Notes: generated by a model not told the origin, from the letters alone. Positions 8,530 through 17,382 are shown, counted from the stretch's first letter. The stretch: 54,729 nucleotides of DNA from Alphaproteobacteria bacterium (GCA_004297545.1 SCTB01000144.1:1-54729), one strand, 5' to 3'. A program made the numbers and translations.

Positions 8530-9234
8530 CTAGCGCGGCAGTTCAAAGAGGATGAATTCGGACGCGTCTTCGGCCGTGACGTCGAGGTTGCCCTTCTCGT
8601 TGTCGAAGCCGAGCGCATCTCCCGCCTCCAGCCCCTGCCCGCGGACAGTCACCTTACCACGCGCGAGCTGCAGCCAGTACTTCTTGTTGGCGATCATTTC
8701 CAGAGAGACGGATTTCCCCGCCTCCAGCCGCGAGACGAAAAGTTTTGCGTCCTGTTTTATTTTCAGCGAGCCTTCCGCGCCGTCGGGCGAAACCACAAGC
8801 CGCAGCGCGTTGTTGAACCCCGCCGTATCAAAGCTGGTCTGCTGGTAAGACGGCCTTGTGCCCGTCTCGTTCGGCATGATCCAGATTTGCAGAAGATGGG
8901 CTTCTTCATCCTGTGACGGGTTGTATTCGCTGTGCAGGATACCCTTGCCCGCGCTCATCAGCTGCACGTCGCCGGGCCTGATGATGCCACCGCTGCCAAG
9001 GCTGTCCTTGTGCTCGAGCGATCCGGAGAGCACATAGGTGATGATCTCCATATTCGCATGGCCGTGCGTATCGAAGCCGGAGCCCGGGCGCACGAAATCC
9101 TCGTTGATGACCCGCAGCGGGCCAAAGCCCATGTTTTTGGGGTCATGGTATTCACCGAAGGAAAAACTGTGCTGGCTGTTGAGCCAGTAGGTCTGGGTTG
9201 CCCCACGGTCGTCTTTATGTCTAATATTGAGCAT
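8530..9234 (-). CDS. Pirin family protein (bicupin)
   Basis: A 234-residue protein with the pirin signature: HSFSFGEYHDPKNMGFGPLR, then GSGFDTHGHANMEIITYVL and GIIRPGDVQLMSAGKGILHSE. The metal ligands of the N-terminal cupin are visible as the two histidines of THGH, the histidine of LHSE and the glutamate after it. Bacterial pirins include quercetin 2,3-dioxygenase-type enzymes and electrophile or stress proteins. It is the first gene of the unit with the MATE exporter and is divergent from a LysR regulator, the usual arrangement for pirin. Regulation by that LysR protein is inferred. Confidence 0.93.
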   Translation of the reverse strand: MLNIRHKDDRGATQTYWLNSQHSFSFGEYHDPKNMGFGPLRVINEDFVRPGSGFDTHGHANMEIITYVLSGSLEHKDSLGSGGIIRPGDVQLMSAGKGILHSEYNPSQDEEAHLLQIWIMPNETGTRPSYQQTSFDTAGFNNALRLVVSPDGAEGSLKIKQDAKLFVSRLEAGKSVSLEMIANKKYWLQLARGKVTVRGQGLEAGDALGFDNEKGNLDVTAEDASEFILFELPR

Positions 9235-9279
9235 GATACACCTGCCTTTCTGATAGCAATATAGTTTATGCCTGCTTAA

Positions 9280-9313
9280 AGAATAATATCTATAATTTTT
9301 AATTCATTATTCT
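9280..9313. promoter_or_regulatory. Inverted repeat in the pirin/LysR divergent promoter
   Basis: AGAATAAT at 9280-9287 is matched by ATTATTCT at 9306-9313 with an 18-base gap. A third GAATAATA occurs at 9322-9329. The gap between the divergent genes is very AT-rich. This is a good candidate for the LysR-type regulator's binding region; the assignment is inferred from position and symmetry. Confidence 0.45.
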
Positions 9314-9336
9314 ATTTTTTCGAATAATATTAAGAT

Positions 9337-10230
9337 ATGGACCGTCTTTCCAACATTATTGCATTTGTAACCGTGGCCGAGACCGGCAGCTTTGCCGAAA
9401 CGGCCAAACGCCTGAACCTTGCCAATTCCGTGGTCAGCAAGCGCGTCAAGGATCTGGAGGAATACCTAAGCACCCGCCTGCTCCTGCGCACCACGCGCCA
9501 TGTGCGCCTGACCGATGCCGGATATCTCTACTTCGACCACGCGCGGCGGCTGGTGAGCGAGCTGGCGGAGGTCGAGGAGAACCTGCGCTACCGCAACGAG
9601 AACCCGGTCGGCGAGCTGCGCGTGAATGCGCCCGTGACCTTCGGCGCGAAATTCCTGGGTCCCGCCGTGTCGTCTTACCTGGAGAAATATCCCGATGTCG
9701 CCGTGCGGCTTTTCCTTGGCGACCGCAACGTCGACATGCTGCAGGAAGGCTTCGACCTTTCCATCCGCATCGGCCCTGTTGAAAACACCTCGTATATCGC
9801 GCGCAAGCTGGCGAAAAGCCGCCGCGTTGTCGTCGCCAGCCCTTCCTATCTTGAAAAGCACGGAAAACCCCTGAAACCTCAGGATCTCGCGCGGCATAAC
9901 TGCCTGATCTACAGCGGGCTGAACGACGGCAAGTCGTGGCCCTTCCTCGTGAACGGCAAGAAACACACGCAACCCGTGGCCGGACGCTTTTCGACCGATA
10001 ACGGCATGCTGCTGGCGGAAGCCGCCGTCGGCGGCTGCGGAATCACGACACTGCCGACCTTTATCGTCGGCCCGCATATCAATCGCGGCGAGCTCGAAAT
10101 CGTGCTCGAGGATTTCGAGGAAGAACCGCTGCAGATCCAGGCCGTCTATGTGCAGCAGCGCCATTTAAGCGCGCGGCTGCGCAAGTTCATCGATCACCTG
10201 GCGGAATATTTTTCGGGATTTTCGGGGTAA
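9337..10230 (+). CDS. LysR family transcriptional regulator
   Basis: A 297-residue regulator. The N-terminal winged helix-turn-helix covers about residues 1-60: FVTVAETGSFAETAKRLNL, then VVSKRVKDLEEYLSTRLLLR. The connecting helix and the two-lobed effector domain follow, with PVGELRVNAPVTFG, SIRIGPVENTSYIARKL and AAVGGCGITTLPTFIV. The sequence is of the CrgA/PA2758-like type that accompanies pirin genes. It starts 102 bases from the divergent pirin gene and probably controls pirin and the MATE exporter as well as itself. Confidence 0.92.
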   Translation: MDRLSNIIAFVTVAETGSFAETAKRLNLANSVVSKRVKDLEEYLSTRLLLRTTRHVRLTDAGYLYFDHARRLVSELAEVEENLRYRNENPVGELRVNAPVTFGAKFLGPAVSSYLEKYPDVAVRLFLGDRNVDMLQEGFDLSIRIGPVENTSYIARKLAKSRRVVVASPSYLEKHGKPLKPQDLARHNCLIYSGLNDGKSWPFLVNGKKHTQPVAGRFSTDNGMLLAEAAVGGCGITTLPTFIVGPHINRGELEIVLEDFEEEPLQIQAVYVQQRHLSARLRKFIDHLAEYFSGFSG

Positions 10231-10232
10231 TC

Positions 10233-10853
10233 CTAAGCCCTGAACATCGTCAAGCCCGCGCCCTTGAAACGCAGCGGCTTGAAGACCTGCACCGGATTTT
10301 GAATACCCTCGGTAGCGCGGATGGCCAGCTCGAGGCCCATTTTGGTCTGGCGGGCGGCCAGCATCTCCTGCGACGGCGAGCTCATGATGGTTAGCATGGT
10401 CACGTTGGCCAGGCTCACCCGTTGACCCTTGTTGTCCATGATTTCCTTTTTCGCAACGGCCTCTTTCAGCATCTTGACGATTTCAGGATGCCCTTTTTCG
10501 ACTTCATCCAGCACCAGCAGCGCACAAGGATGTTCGCGCAGCCTGCGGGTCAGCGTGCCGCTGTCGTCGTCCGCCCCCGCGAAACCGAGCGGCACGCCGA
10601 TAATCTTCATGATCTCATGTTTCTGGGTGTACTGGGCCATATGGAGCACGATCAGCGCATCCCTGGAGCCGAACATTTTTTCCGCGAGTTCTTCCGCCGA
10701 TTTGTAGGTGCTGGCCCTTTTGCCGTCCCGACGGAAATCGCGTTCGATCGCGATCGTCCCGTCGGGCTCGACGAGATAATCCATCCCCCATTGCTGGAGC
10801 AAGGCTTCAGCCGCGCTCAGCGGCGTCGCTGACTGGTTAAAGGTATTCTTCAT
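10233..10853 (-). CDS. Clp/HSP100-like AAA+ fragment protein lacking Walker A
   Basis: A 206-residue protein. From about residue 55 it follows the C-terminal ATPase module of ClpA/ClpB: AEELAEKMFGSRDALIVLHM, then YTQKHEIMKIIGVPLGFAG, RRLREHPCALLVLDEVEKGHPE (Walker B with the DE pair) and a TMLTIMSSP sensor-1-like strand. The phosphate-binding GxxGxGKT loop that should precede the first block is missing; that place holds RRDGKRASTYKS. It is too short for a full AAA+ domain with C-terminal cap. It might be a non-hydrolysing partner of a Clp ATPase, an adaptor, or a remnant. The reading frame is intact and has normal codon use, which argues against decay. It ends 3 bases from the convergent LysR gene. 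Confidence 0.65.
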   Translation of the reverse strand: MKNTFNQSATPLSAAEALLQQWGMDYLVEPDGTIAIERDFRRDGKRASTYKSAEELAEKMFGSRDALIVLHMAQYTQKHEIMKIIGVPLGFAGADDDSGTLTRRLREHPCALLVLDEVEKGHPEIVKMLKEAVAKKEIMDNKGQRVSLANVTMLTIMSSPSQEMLAARQTKMGLELAIRATEGIQNPVQVFKPLRFKGAGLTMFRA

Positions 10854-10944
10854 AGGGCGATTTTATACCACGTTACATATATTATGTCAAATAAATACGC
10901 GGAAAAACCAATGATTCCAATATATTTTAACCGGAAAGCCCGGA

Positions 10945-10973
10945 TTGACACCCCATTACATAGAGACTATGCA
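10945..10973 (+). promoter_or_regulatory. Probable sigma-70 type promoter
   Basis: A consensus TTGACA at 10945-10950 is followed after 17 bases by TATGCA (10968-10973) in an AT-rich gap. The queuosine-salvage-like gene starts 32 bases further on, with AAGGAG in its leader. Strong -35, fair -10. Confidence 0.55.
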
Positions 10974-11005
10974 TAATATACCCATACACAAGGAGCCCGA
11001 TATCC

Positions 11006-11947
11006 ATGTCCACGCTGCCGGCGTTTCTCGAGAATTGCCGCGATATCTGCGACAAGTCCGCGCATGTCTCCATCGACCATGAAAAGCTGGCCGCGCTGGC
11101 CGCGACCTTCAAACAGGCCTCCAAGCCGCCCTCGTGGAACAATTATATCAGCGCCGAAGCGAAGGCGGACCCGCTCGACATGACGCGCGTGTTTTTCGAG
11201 ATGGCCCTCATCTGCGCGCAGCAGGGCGGGTTCATCTATCCCGATGCCGACGGCAGGCCGCAGAAGTGGAACGTGAACGGTTCCGGCGCGCAGGCGATGC
11301 TGAACAAGATGGACGAGCTGCGGCAGAACGGGCTTATTGCCGGCATGGATATCCTTGCGCCCGCCGATGTGCGCGGCGCGGTGACGCCGTATCTCGACAA
11401 AGTGCCCTCCGCCGAAGAGCGCATCGCCATGTTCGAGGAATTCGCGGACCCCGCCGTGTATAAAAAGCTCGACGCGCTCGTGAAAGCAGCATGGGACGAG
11501 GACAAGCTGCGCTACAACTTCGATTTTACCTTTATCAACAAGGTCGCCGATATTTTCCCGCAAAGCTTCGCCGCCGACCCGTTCCGCAAGAAGGCGATTT
11601 TATCCGTGCTGATGACGGCGGCCCATGCCGAGAACCGTGGCGTCACGGTCGCAACCGATGCGCCCGTGGCGTCGGACTACGTGCTGCCGCAGGTGCTGGA
11701 AGGACTGGGCGTATTGAAATTCTCCGATGCCTTGCGCGAGAAACTGGTCAACCGGCAAGGCTTTGCCGAAAATGACCCGCTGGTGCGCGATATCCGCGCC
11801 GCGACCATCACGGCCTGCCATGAACTGTCGCAGAAAAGCGGCGCCCGCGCGCAGGACATCGACAGCCACCTCTGGCTCGCCGGCCGCGACCCCGCCGTGA
11901 AGCCGAAGCTGCTGCCGACGATGAATGTCTATACGACGTGGTTTTAA
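11006..11947 (+). CDS. Queuosine salvage protein family (QNG1/DUF2419-like)
   Basis: A 313-residue soluble protein. The C-terminal half fits the queuosine-salvage N-glycosidase family: PFRKKAILSVLMTAA, then SDYVLPQVLEGLGVLKFSDALR, and DIRAATITACHELSQ. IDSHLWLAGRD then leads to an NVYTTWF end. The middle has RIAMFEEFADP, also typical. Characterised members cleave queuosine 5'-monophosphate to release the base queuine for reuse in tRNA. The call rests on motif order rather than on a search. A good promoter precedes it. It converges on the dps gene with a 9-base gap and stands alone as a transcript. Confidence 0.65.
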   Translation: MSTLPAFLENCRDICDKSAHVSIDHEKLAALAATFKQASKPPSWNNYISAEAKADPLDMTRVFFEMALICAQQGGFIYPDADGRPQKWNVNGSGAQAMLNKMDELRQNGLIAGMDILAPADVRGAVTPYLDKVPSAEERIAMFEEFADPAVYKKLDALVKAAWDEDKLRYNFDFTFINKVADIFPQSFAADPFRKKAILSVLMTAAHAENRGVTVATDAPVASDYVLPQVLEGLGVLKFSDALREKLVNRQGFAENDPLVRDIRAATITACHELSQKSGARAQDIDSHLWLAGRDPAVKPKLLPTMNVYTTWF

Positions 11948-11956
11948 CCTGAATTT

Positions 11957-12406
11957 CTACTCCAGATGCGCCTTCAGCATCCAGATGTTCTTCTGGTGGA
12001 TCTGCACGCGGCGGATGCCGAGGTCGACGGTGCCTTCGTCGCCCACTTCCTGCGCTGATTTGATAAGCGCTTCCGCCGTCTCGGCGACGGTCTGATTGTC
12101 CTGCGCGAGGTTTTTAAGCATCGCCTTGTAGTCGGGCGCGCCGTTTTCTTCCTTCACCCTGGCGAGTTTCGCGAAAGCCGTGAAGCTGGCGGGCGTCTTT
12201 TCGCCCAAGGCGCGGATGCGCTCGGCCACTTCGTCGGTCGTTGTCGAAAGGTCCGTGTACTGGGTTTCGAACAGCGTGTGCAGCTGCGAGAATCCGGGGC
12301 CGGTGACGTTCCAGTGGTAATTCTGGGTTTTCAGCGCCAGCGTATAGGTATCCGCCAGAAGCCGCCCGAGGTTTTCCACCACCGCGTGATTGCTTTTACC
12401 TGCCAT
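11957..12406 (-). CDS. dps: Dps family DNA-binding ferritin-like protein
   Basis: A 149-residue four-helix protein. The inter-subunit ferroxidase ligands are visible in QNYHWNVTGPGF and LHTLFETQYTDLSTTTDEVAERI (His, His, Asp, Glu). It forms a 12-mer that oxidises iron with peroxide, stores it and shields DNA. Two ATGs are possible at 12412 and 12406; GGGAGA sits at a usable distance only from the second, so I start there. It begins 2 bases after the ahpD stop and is translated from the same message, which fits a shared peroxide-defence role. Confidence 0.93.
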   Translation of the reverse strand: MAGKSNHAVVENLGRLLADTYTLALKTQNYHWNVTGPGFSQLHTLFETQYTDLSTTTDEVAERIRALGEKTPASFTAFAKLARVKEENGAPDYKAMLKNLAQDNQTVAETAEALIKSAQEVGDEGTVDLGIRRVQIHQKNIWMLKAHLE

Positions 12407-12408
12407 GA

Positions 12409-12954
12409 TCATTCTCCCTGTATGAATAAAGCCTGCGCGGCGGCGTTGAGCACGGCCGCGATTTTAAAGACATGCTGGACTGCCGCCTTGGGCAGCCCGT
12501 GCTGCTGTACCGCCGCGGAATGCGAGACGATGCAGGCGCTGCAGCCGTTGATGGAGGACACCGCCAGCGAATAAAGCTCGAAGGTCGCCTTGTCCACGCC
12601 CGGCGAGCCAATGACGTTCATGCGCAGCCGCGCGGGCATCTGGCCGATTTCCTCATCCTGCGCCATGTAGGTGGAGCGGTAATAGATATTATTCATCGCC
12701 ATGATGGTGGCCGCAGCGCGGGCGGCGTTCGATTCTTCGGGCGTCAGCGTAGCCTGTGCCTCGCCCAGCACGGCCTTCACGACATCGGGCGAGCGCGTCG
12801 CATAGGCGGAAGCAAGCGCGATGCCCAGCACCTGGTTCAGCGACAGGCCGGAGGCCTCGTCGTGCTTGATAACGGCGGAGAGGTTGAGCTTGATGTCCCG
12901 CGCGTAGTCGGGCAGGCGCTCTTTGAGAGTTTCGATATTGACAGCGGAATCCAT
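12409..12954 (-). CDS. ahpD: AhpD-like alkylhydroperoxidase (carboxymuconolactone decarboxylase family)
   Basis: A 181-residue protein with the AhpD core: ELYSLAVSSINGCSACIVSH holds the CxxC redox pair and the following histidine of the EX(n)CXXCXXXH proton relay. The N-terminal part with LSLNQVLGIALASAYATRSP matches full-length AhpD rather than the short CMD proteins. The frame is open to 13056, but the ATG at 12954 has AGAGGT eight bases upstream and a normal family N-terminus. AhpD normally reduces AhpC; no ahpC is in the window. It is the first gene of an operon with dps. Confidence 0.88.
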   Translation of the reverse strand: MDSAVNIETLKERLPDYARDIKLNLSAVIKHDEASGLSLNQVLGIALASAYATRSPDVVKAVLGEAQATLTPEESNAARAAATIMAMNNIYYRSTYMAQDEEIGQMPARLRMNVIGSPGVDKATFELYSLAVSSINGCSACIVSHSAAVQQHGLPKAAVQHVFKIAAVLNAAAQALFIQGE

Positions 12955-13135
12955 GTAAATGACCTCTTGCCGGGGGTTTAACGACCTGACAATTGATATA
13001 GTTCCCGCGCGAAAACCGGCAAGTTCAAGATTTGCCGCTTCCGGGGGCCCAATCAATGAAATTATGCTATTTTCCCGATTGCGCGCCGGCGTCCATTATG
13101 GTACCAGTTTCCCTTCAAATATATCAAGGACGACC

Positions 13136-14791
13136 ATGAAAAAGCGCGGGGGCCTCAAAGGGCTCTTCAACAGATTCGCTGCCGTGACCGTTTTATCCGC
13201 CAGCCTGCTGACCGGGACGGCCGCGGCGCAGGAAACGCCGCCCGCGCAGCCGGAAACCGTTATTGCCGGCTGCCCCGCCTTCCCCGATTTCAGACGCCCC
13301 GAAGGCCCCATGCACCGCGTGCCCCGCGACCGCACCCCGGACCCGTCCTTACGCGCCGAGCAGGTGCTGCTCCGGCAGATCGACCTCAACCCCGGCGTGG
13401 CGGATGGCCTGGGCGGCGGCGGCACGCGCGCCGCCATGCGCGAGTACCTGATGTTCTATGCGCCCCTCTACCAGGGCGACGCGAATAAATTCACGCTCGA
13501 CTCAACCGATGTCGAGCACCTGAAAAAATACGCGGCCGAGGCGCAGAGGAACGCGCAGACCTATCGCATTTCCGTTTCCTCCGCTGCGGCGCTGAGCCTC
13601 GCCTCCGACCGCACTGGCGTTTCCATGACCTCGCTCGTGAAGAACAACGGCCACAAGTTCGACAGCCCGACCTGGCTGCATATGGTGAAAACCTATGGCG
13701 CGTCCTACGGCATGGAATTCTACGCTGCGCATATCGTCGCGGGCGGGGACGGAAAACTGACCGTCGATAACCCCTTCATCCACCGCCAGATCCTGAACCT
13801 GAAAGACCATCCGCGCGTCGCCGCGCTGATGACGGCGGAGTACCTCAAGAATAAAGCCTCCATCCCCGCCACGCCGGCTCTTGCGCCAGGGAAGCCTGAC
13901 GAGGCGCTGCGCGCGCAGCAGAAGGACCTCATGACGCTGGGCTTCGACATCGGCAGGACCGCCGACGGCATCAAGGGCGACATGACGCGCATTTCGATGG
14001 CGGAATACCAGCTGCTCTACGGCGGCGTCCCGACCGGCGCCCTGAGCGCCGATGAAATCGCGTCGCTCTCCAGCCATGCGAAACGCGCGCGCGCCGACGG
14101 CACGGCCTATAACGCCCCCGCGCTGGCGGCCGGTTCCGTACGCATGGCCAGCGACCTGCATGACGGCGATTTCGCCTATATGATGAAGCTGGCCAACGCC
14201 GAAAGCAGCTATGTCCACGACGTCCGCGCCACGACGTCGAGCGCCACGGGGTTGTTCCAGTTTATCGAAGGCACCTGGAGCTATATGGTCCTGAATTACG
14301 GCGACAAGCACGGGCTTGGCGATTTCAAATCGCAGGTGGAAATGTATAAAGACGACCTGGGACGGGAACAGGCGCGGATTTCAAACCCGCTTATCCGCGG
14401 CGCGCTTCTGGACCTGCGCGCCAACCCGCAGCTGTCCGCCCTGTTCGGCGCGGATTTCCAGGCGGAGAACAAGGCGAAGGAAGCCTGCTATGTCGAAGGC
14501 GCGCTGAAGCGCACCGACCTATACCTCGCGCATTTCCTGGGCGCGTCGGATGCCGTCTGGTTCCTGACCGAGATGCAAAAAAACCCCGGCCAGTCCGCCG
14601 TCGCGACCTTCCCCGAAGCCGCCGCCTATAACGTCAACGTCTTCTACGCGCGGCAGAAGGGCGCCGCGCTGCGCGAGCGGTCCTTGCAGGAAGTCTACGA
14701 TATTTTTGCGCGGAAGTTCGACGAACAGACGACGGTTGTCGCGTCGGCGACACCGCGGAAACAGGCTCCGAAGCCCGCCCGGAAGCGTTAA
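13136..14791 (+). CDS. Two-lobed lytic transglycosylase-like protein, paralogue 1 (secreted)
   Basis: A 551-residue protein starting at ATG 13136 (AAGGA six bases before). Residues 1-31 are a Sec signal peptide ending in AAAQ. The C-terminal lobe carries a lysozyme-like active site: catalytic Glu356 in KLANAESSY, then SSATGLFQFIEGTW. A TDLYLAHFLG block comes later. The N-terminal lobe has the same helix pattern, ending in TWLHMVKTYGASYGM and LKDHPRVAALMTAEYL, but no catalytic glutamate. Between the lobes TLGFDIGRTADGIKGDMT resembles a peptidoglycan-binding repeat. It should cleave glycan strands in the periplasm or outside the cell. This is the most diverged of four family members in the window. 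The C-terminus is basic and proline-rich. Confidence 0.8.
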   Translation: MKKRGGLKGLFNRFAAVTVLSASLLTGTAAAQETPPAQPETVIAGCPAFPDFRRPEGPMHRVPRDRTPDPSLRAEQVLLRQIDLNPGVADGLGGGGTRAAMREYLMFYAPLYQGDANKFTLDSTDVEHLKKYAAEAQRNAQTYRISVSSAAALSLASDRTGVSMTSLVKNNGHKFDSPTWLHMVKTYGASYGMEFYAAHIVAGGDGKLTVDNPFIHRQILNLKDHPRVAALMTAEYLKNKASIPATPALAPGKPDEALRAQQKDLMTLGFDIGRTADGIKGDMTRISMAEYQLLYGGVPTGALSADEIASLSSHAKRARADGTAYNAPALAAGSVRMASDLHDGDFAYMMKLANAESSYVHDVRATTSSATGLFQFIEGTWSYMVLNYGDKHGLGDFKSQVEMYKDDLGREQARISNPLIRGALLDLRANPQLSALFGADFQAENKAKEACYVEGALKRTDLYLAHFLGASDAVWFLTEMQKNPGQSAVATFPEAAAYNVNVFYARQKGAALRERSLQEVYDIFARKFDEQTTVVASATPRKQAPKPARKR

Positions 14792-14800
14792 ATATAAGTT

Positions 14801-14883
14801 GTCATTCTGAGAGAGCGCCGCGACCGAAGCATCTTACTTTATCTCTCATTCGAAAACGAGATTCTTCGCTTCGCTCAGAATGC
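14801..14883. repeat. Palindromic intergenic repeat, GTCATTCTGAG type, second copy
   Basis: Begins GTCATTCTGAGAGAG and ends TTCGCTCAGAATGC, with GACCGAAGCATCTT and GAGATTCTTCGCTTCGCTC inside. It shares outer arms and the GACCGAAG segment with 1229-1306. It fills the gap between two convergent genes and may terminate both. Confidence 0.78.
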
Positions 14884-14909
14884 CCAAATGAATCTTCTGC
14901 CGCCGCCCC

Positions 14910-17198
14910 TTACAAATGCATGATGCGGAACAGGTTATCGTAGTCATCCGTCCAGAATTTGGTGCTGTCCGGAACGTCAAGCCTGTGCCACGGCAGATGT
15001 TTGAGCTTCGGAAGAACGTCTTTTTCGCGCGCCATGGCGATCCACTGGCTGTGGTCCGCATAGGGGCTGGGGGGCATGTAATCGATGAACCGGCTGTCGA
15101 GTTCCATGGTTTCCGCCGCGGCCAGCAGCGGGAGGGCGAGGTAGAAGTGCCGGTTGGAAATGTGGAACAGCACGATTCCGTCCTTCGCCAGGCGATCCAT
15201 ATACGTCGTGATCGCCTCCCGCGTCAGGAGATGGGTGGGGACGGAATCCGAGGAAAAGGCGTCGAGGATAATAAGGTCGTATTTCCTGTCCGTCTGGCGC
15301 GCCAGCGACAGCCGCGCATCGCCCAGGATGACTTCCGGTTTTTCCCCCGTGCCGCATTTTTCAAGAAAGGTGAAATATTCCTCAGCCACGATCCGCACCT
15401 GCGGGTTTATCTCGAGAAATGTGATTTTGGTTTCGGGCGTTCCGTAACAGGCGATCGTGCCCACGCCGAGCCCCACAGCGGCGACCCGGGCGGGCTTCAG
15501 CGCCTCAAATACCTCGCCCAGCGGGCCGTCCTTGGTGTAATAGCTGGTCGCGTCCTTTTCGTGTCCTTTGGCCAGCGCCTGCTTGCCGTGAATGGTCGTT
15601 CCGTTGGAAAGAATGCGGATGCTCTCGCGCCCGGTCTTGAGGGCCACATCCTGGTTATAGACCTTCAGCGTGCCGTAGAAATTCCGGCCTTCGTAGACGC
15701 TTTTGGCCGTGATGCTTTGCAGGGCTGCCAGCGTGATAAGCCCGCAGCCGATGACCGCCGCGCGCGGCCCGCCCACCAGCAGCGAGGCGGCGACCACGAG
15801 AGCGGATGCGGCGCCGACGATGACGGCGAAAAACACGAAAAATTCCTTAACCGCGAGCCCGGCCGCGAAAAACGCGCCCACCACGAGGAGCAGGAGGATG
15901 TCAGACCGGCGGAAGCGGAACGCCGGGTTCAGCAGGCAGGAAGCGATCAGCATCGCGGGATATTCCGTCGTGCTTTTCAGGATGACGGGCGCAATGAACG
16001 CGTTGAAAACGCCGCCCAGCGCCCCGCCTAGGGCCAGCAGCAGATAGAAAAGCGTCAGGTCCCTGTCGGTGCTGGCGGGGCGCGACCGGGCGAGCAGCGT
16101 GTGGCACATCAGCGCGACAAGCGTGAATACCACGGCATGAAAACCGAAAACCTGGAACCGGCTGATGGCTGCGGGCGAAATGATGAAGATGGGCAGTATT
16201 GCCAGCGTCACCGCGACAGGCTGCGCGCGCACCAGCCCGTCGAGAGATATGAACTTCCTGTCGCTGAAGGCGACGACGAAGGTCAAAAGATAAAGCCCGA
16301 GCGGAATGACCCACAAGAGCGGCATGGACACGACTTCGGTGGAAGCGTATGACGTCAGCCCCATCATGAGGCTGGACGGCACGAAGGCAAGCGTCACCCA
16401 TTTCAGGCGCTGCCCTAAAGCGACAGGTTCATCCGTCGTGGACGTTCTGATCTCCCCGATCTTCCGGAGCGAGAACAGGCAAAGAAAAATGGCGACGATC
16501 AGCGTCAGATAGGCGAAGAGCCACCAGGCCGACTGCGTCGTAAGGCGCAGGCCCGGCTCGATGAGCAGCGGATAGAGGAGAAGCCCCGTAAAGCTGCCGA
16601 GGTTGCTGGCGACGTAGAGGAAGTACGGGTTGCCGGAGGCCGGATCGCCGGCGACAGCGAAAAGCCGCTGCAGGGTCGACGACGTGGCCGAAAGGGCCAT
16701 GAAAGGCACGCCGATCGTCATCGTCAGCAGCAGCAGGACATCTCCCGGCCCCGGAACGGCGCCCATGAAAGCGGCGGATTTCGCCAGCGTCACGGGAAGG
16801 AAAATCGATCCGGCGCAGACGGCGCCGAGGTAAATAACGGCCTGCCGCAGCGGAGAAACGCGTGACAACAGGTGCGCGGCGCAATACCCCGCCAGCAGCG
16901 CCAGCTGGAAAAAAGCAACCGACACCAGCCAGCCCGAAGGAGCGCCGCCCACGATCGGCAGGAGCATCTTGCCGATCATCGGCTGTACGCTGAACATCAG
17001 AGCGGCGGAAAGAAAAAGCGTCACGCTGAACAGCGCGGGGAGGTAACGAATTTTTCCGATGCGGATCAAACGCGCCGTCTTTCTGAAGGTTTCCAGCTTG
17101 CAGCGGGGGGGCGGCAAGTCCTGGCCGGGAAGGCTTGAAATTTTCGCATCCTGCCCGATTGAAGAACCGCGCAGAAACGCAGGCAGCCGCAGAGTCAT
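14910..17198 (-). CDS. Membrane-fused spermidine-synthase-like protein
   Basis: A 762-residue fusion. About residues 45-510 form a multipass membrane region (MFS-like, some 12-14 helices, for example LFSVTLFLSAALMFSVQPMI and SGWLVSVAFFQLALLAGYCA). From about 520 a soluble domain follows with a Rossmann methyltransferase/aminopropyltransferase fold. It includes AAVGLGVGTIACYG near residue 573, ITFLEINPQVRIVAEEY and VILGDARLSLA, then YDLIILDAFSSDSVPTHLLT. Such fusions are annotated as fused MFS/spermidine synthase; their substrates are mostly unknown and aminopropyl transfer is unproven. It is transcribed against the transglycosylase family and lies between paralogues 1 and 2, separated from paralogue 1 by a palindromic repeat. 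Confidence 0.85.
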   Translation of the reverse strand: MTLRLPAFLRGSSIGQDAKISSLPGQDLPPPRCKLETFRKTARLIRIGKIRYLPALFSVTLFLSAALMFSVQPMIGKMLLPIVGGAPSGWLVSVAFFQLALLAGYCAAHLLSRVSPLRQAVIYLGAVCAGSIFLPVTLAKSAAFMGAVPGPGDVLLLLTMTIGVPFMALSATSSTLQRLFAVAGDPASGNPYFLYVASNLGSFTGLLLYPLLIEPGLRLTTQSAWWLFAYLTLIVAIFLCLFSLRKIGEIRTSTTDEPVALGQRLKWVTLAFVPSSLMMGLTSYASTEVVSMPLLWVIPLGLYLLTFVVAFSDRKFISLDGLVRAQPVAVTLAILPIFIISPAAISRFQVFGFHAVVFTLVALMCHTLLARSRPASTDRDLTLFYLLLALGGALGGVFNAFIAPVILKSTTEYPAMLIASCLLNPAFRFRRSDILLLLVVGAFFAAGLAVKEFFVFFAVIVGAASALVVAASLLVGGPRAAVIGCGLITLAALQSITAKSVYEGRNFYGTLKVYNQDVALKTGRESIRILSNGTTIHGKQALAKGHEKDATSYYTKDGPLGEVFEALKPARVAAVGLGVGTIACYGTPETKITFLEINPQVRIVAEEYFTFLEKCGTGEKPEVILGDARLSLARQTDRKYDLIILDAFSSDSVPTHLLTREAITTYMDRLAKDGIVLFHISNRHFYLALPLLAAAETMELDSRFIDYMPPSPYADHSQWIAMAREKDVLPKLKHLPWHRLDVPDSTKFWTDDYDNLFRIMHL

Positions 17199-17350
17199 TA
17201 TGCCGGACTCCCCTGCCTATAGATAGAACCGGACGAGATTTGAAGCAGGTGAATCGGGGACCGCCGAAAGCCGATACTTGATCAGGTCATCGCAAATTCC
17301 GCCTCCGGCAGTTATTTAACAACTTGAAATATAATGATTTTAAGAATTTA

Positions 17351-17382
17351 TTAACACATTACCGTTACATTATGGATATAAT
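17351..17382 (+). promoter_or_regulatory. Promoter-like element upstream of transglycosylase paralogue 2
   Basis: TTAACACA begins at 17351 and TATAAT lies at 17377-17382, 18 bases after it. The same two blocks with exactly the same spacing precede paralogue 3 (19282-19313). The coding start is 54 bases after TATAAT. The shared layout suggests a common promoter or activator site. Confidence 0.45.
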
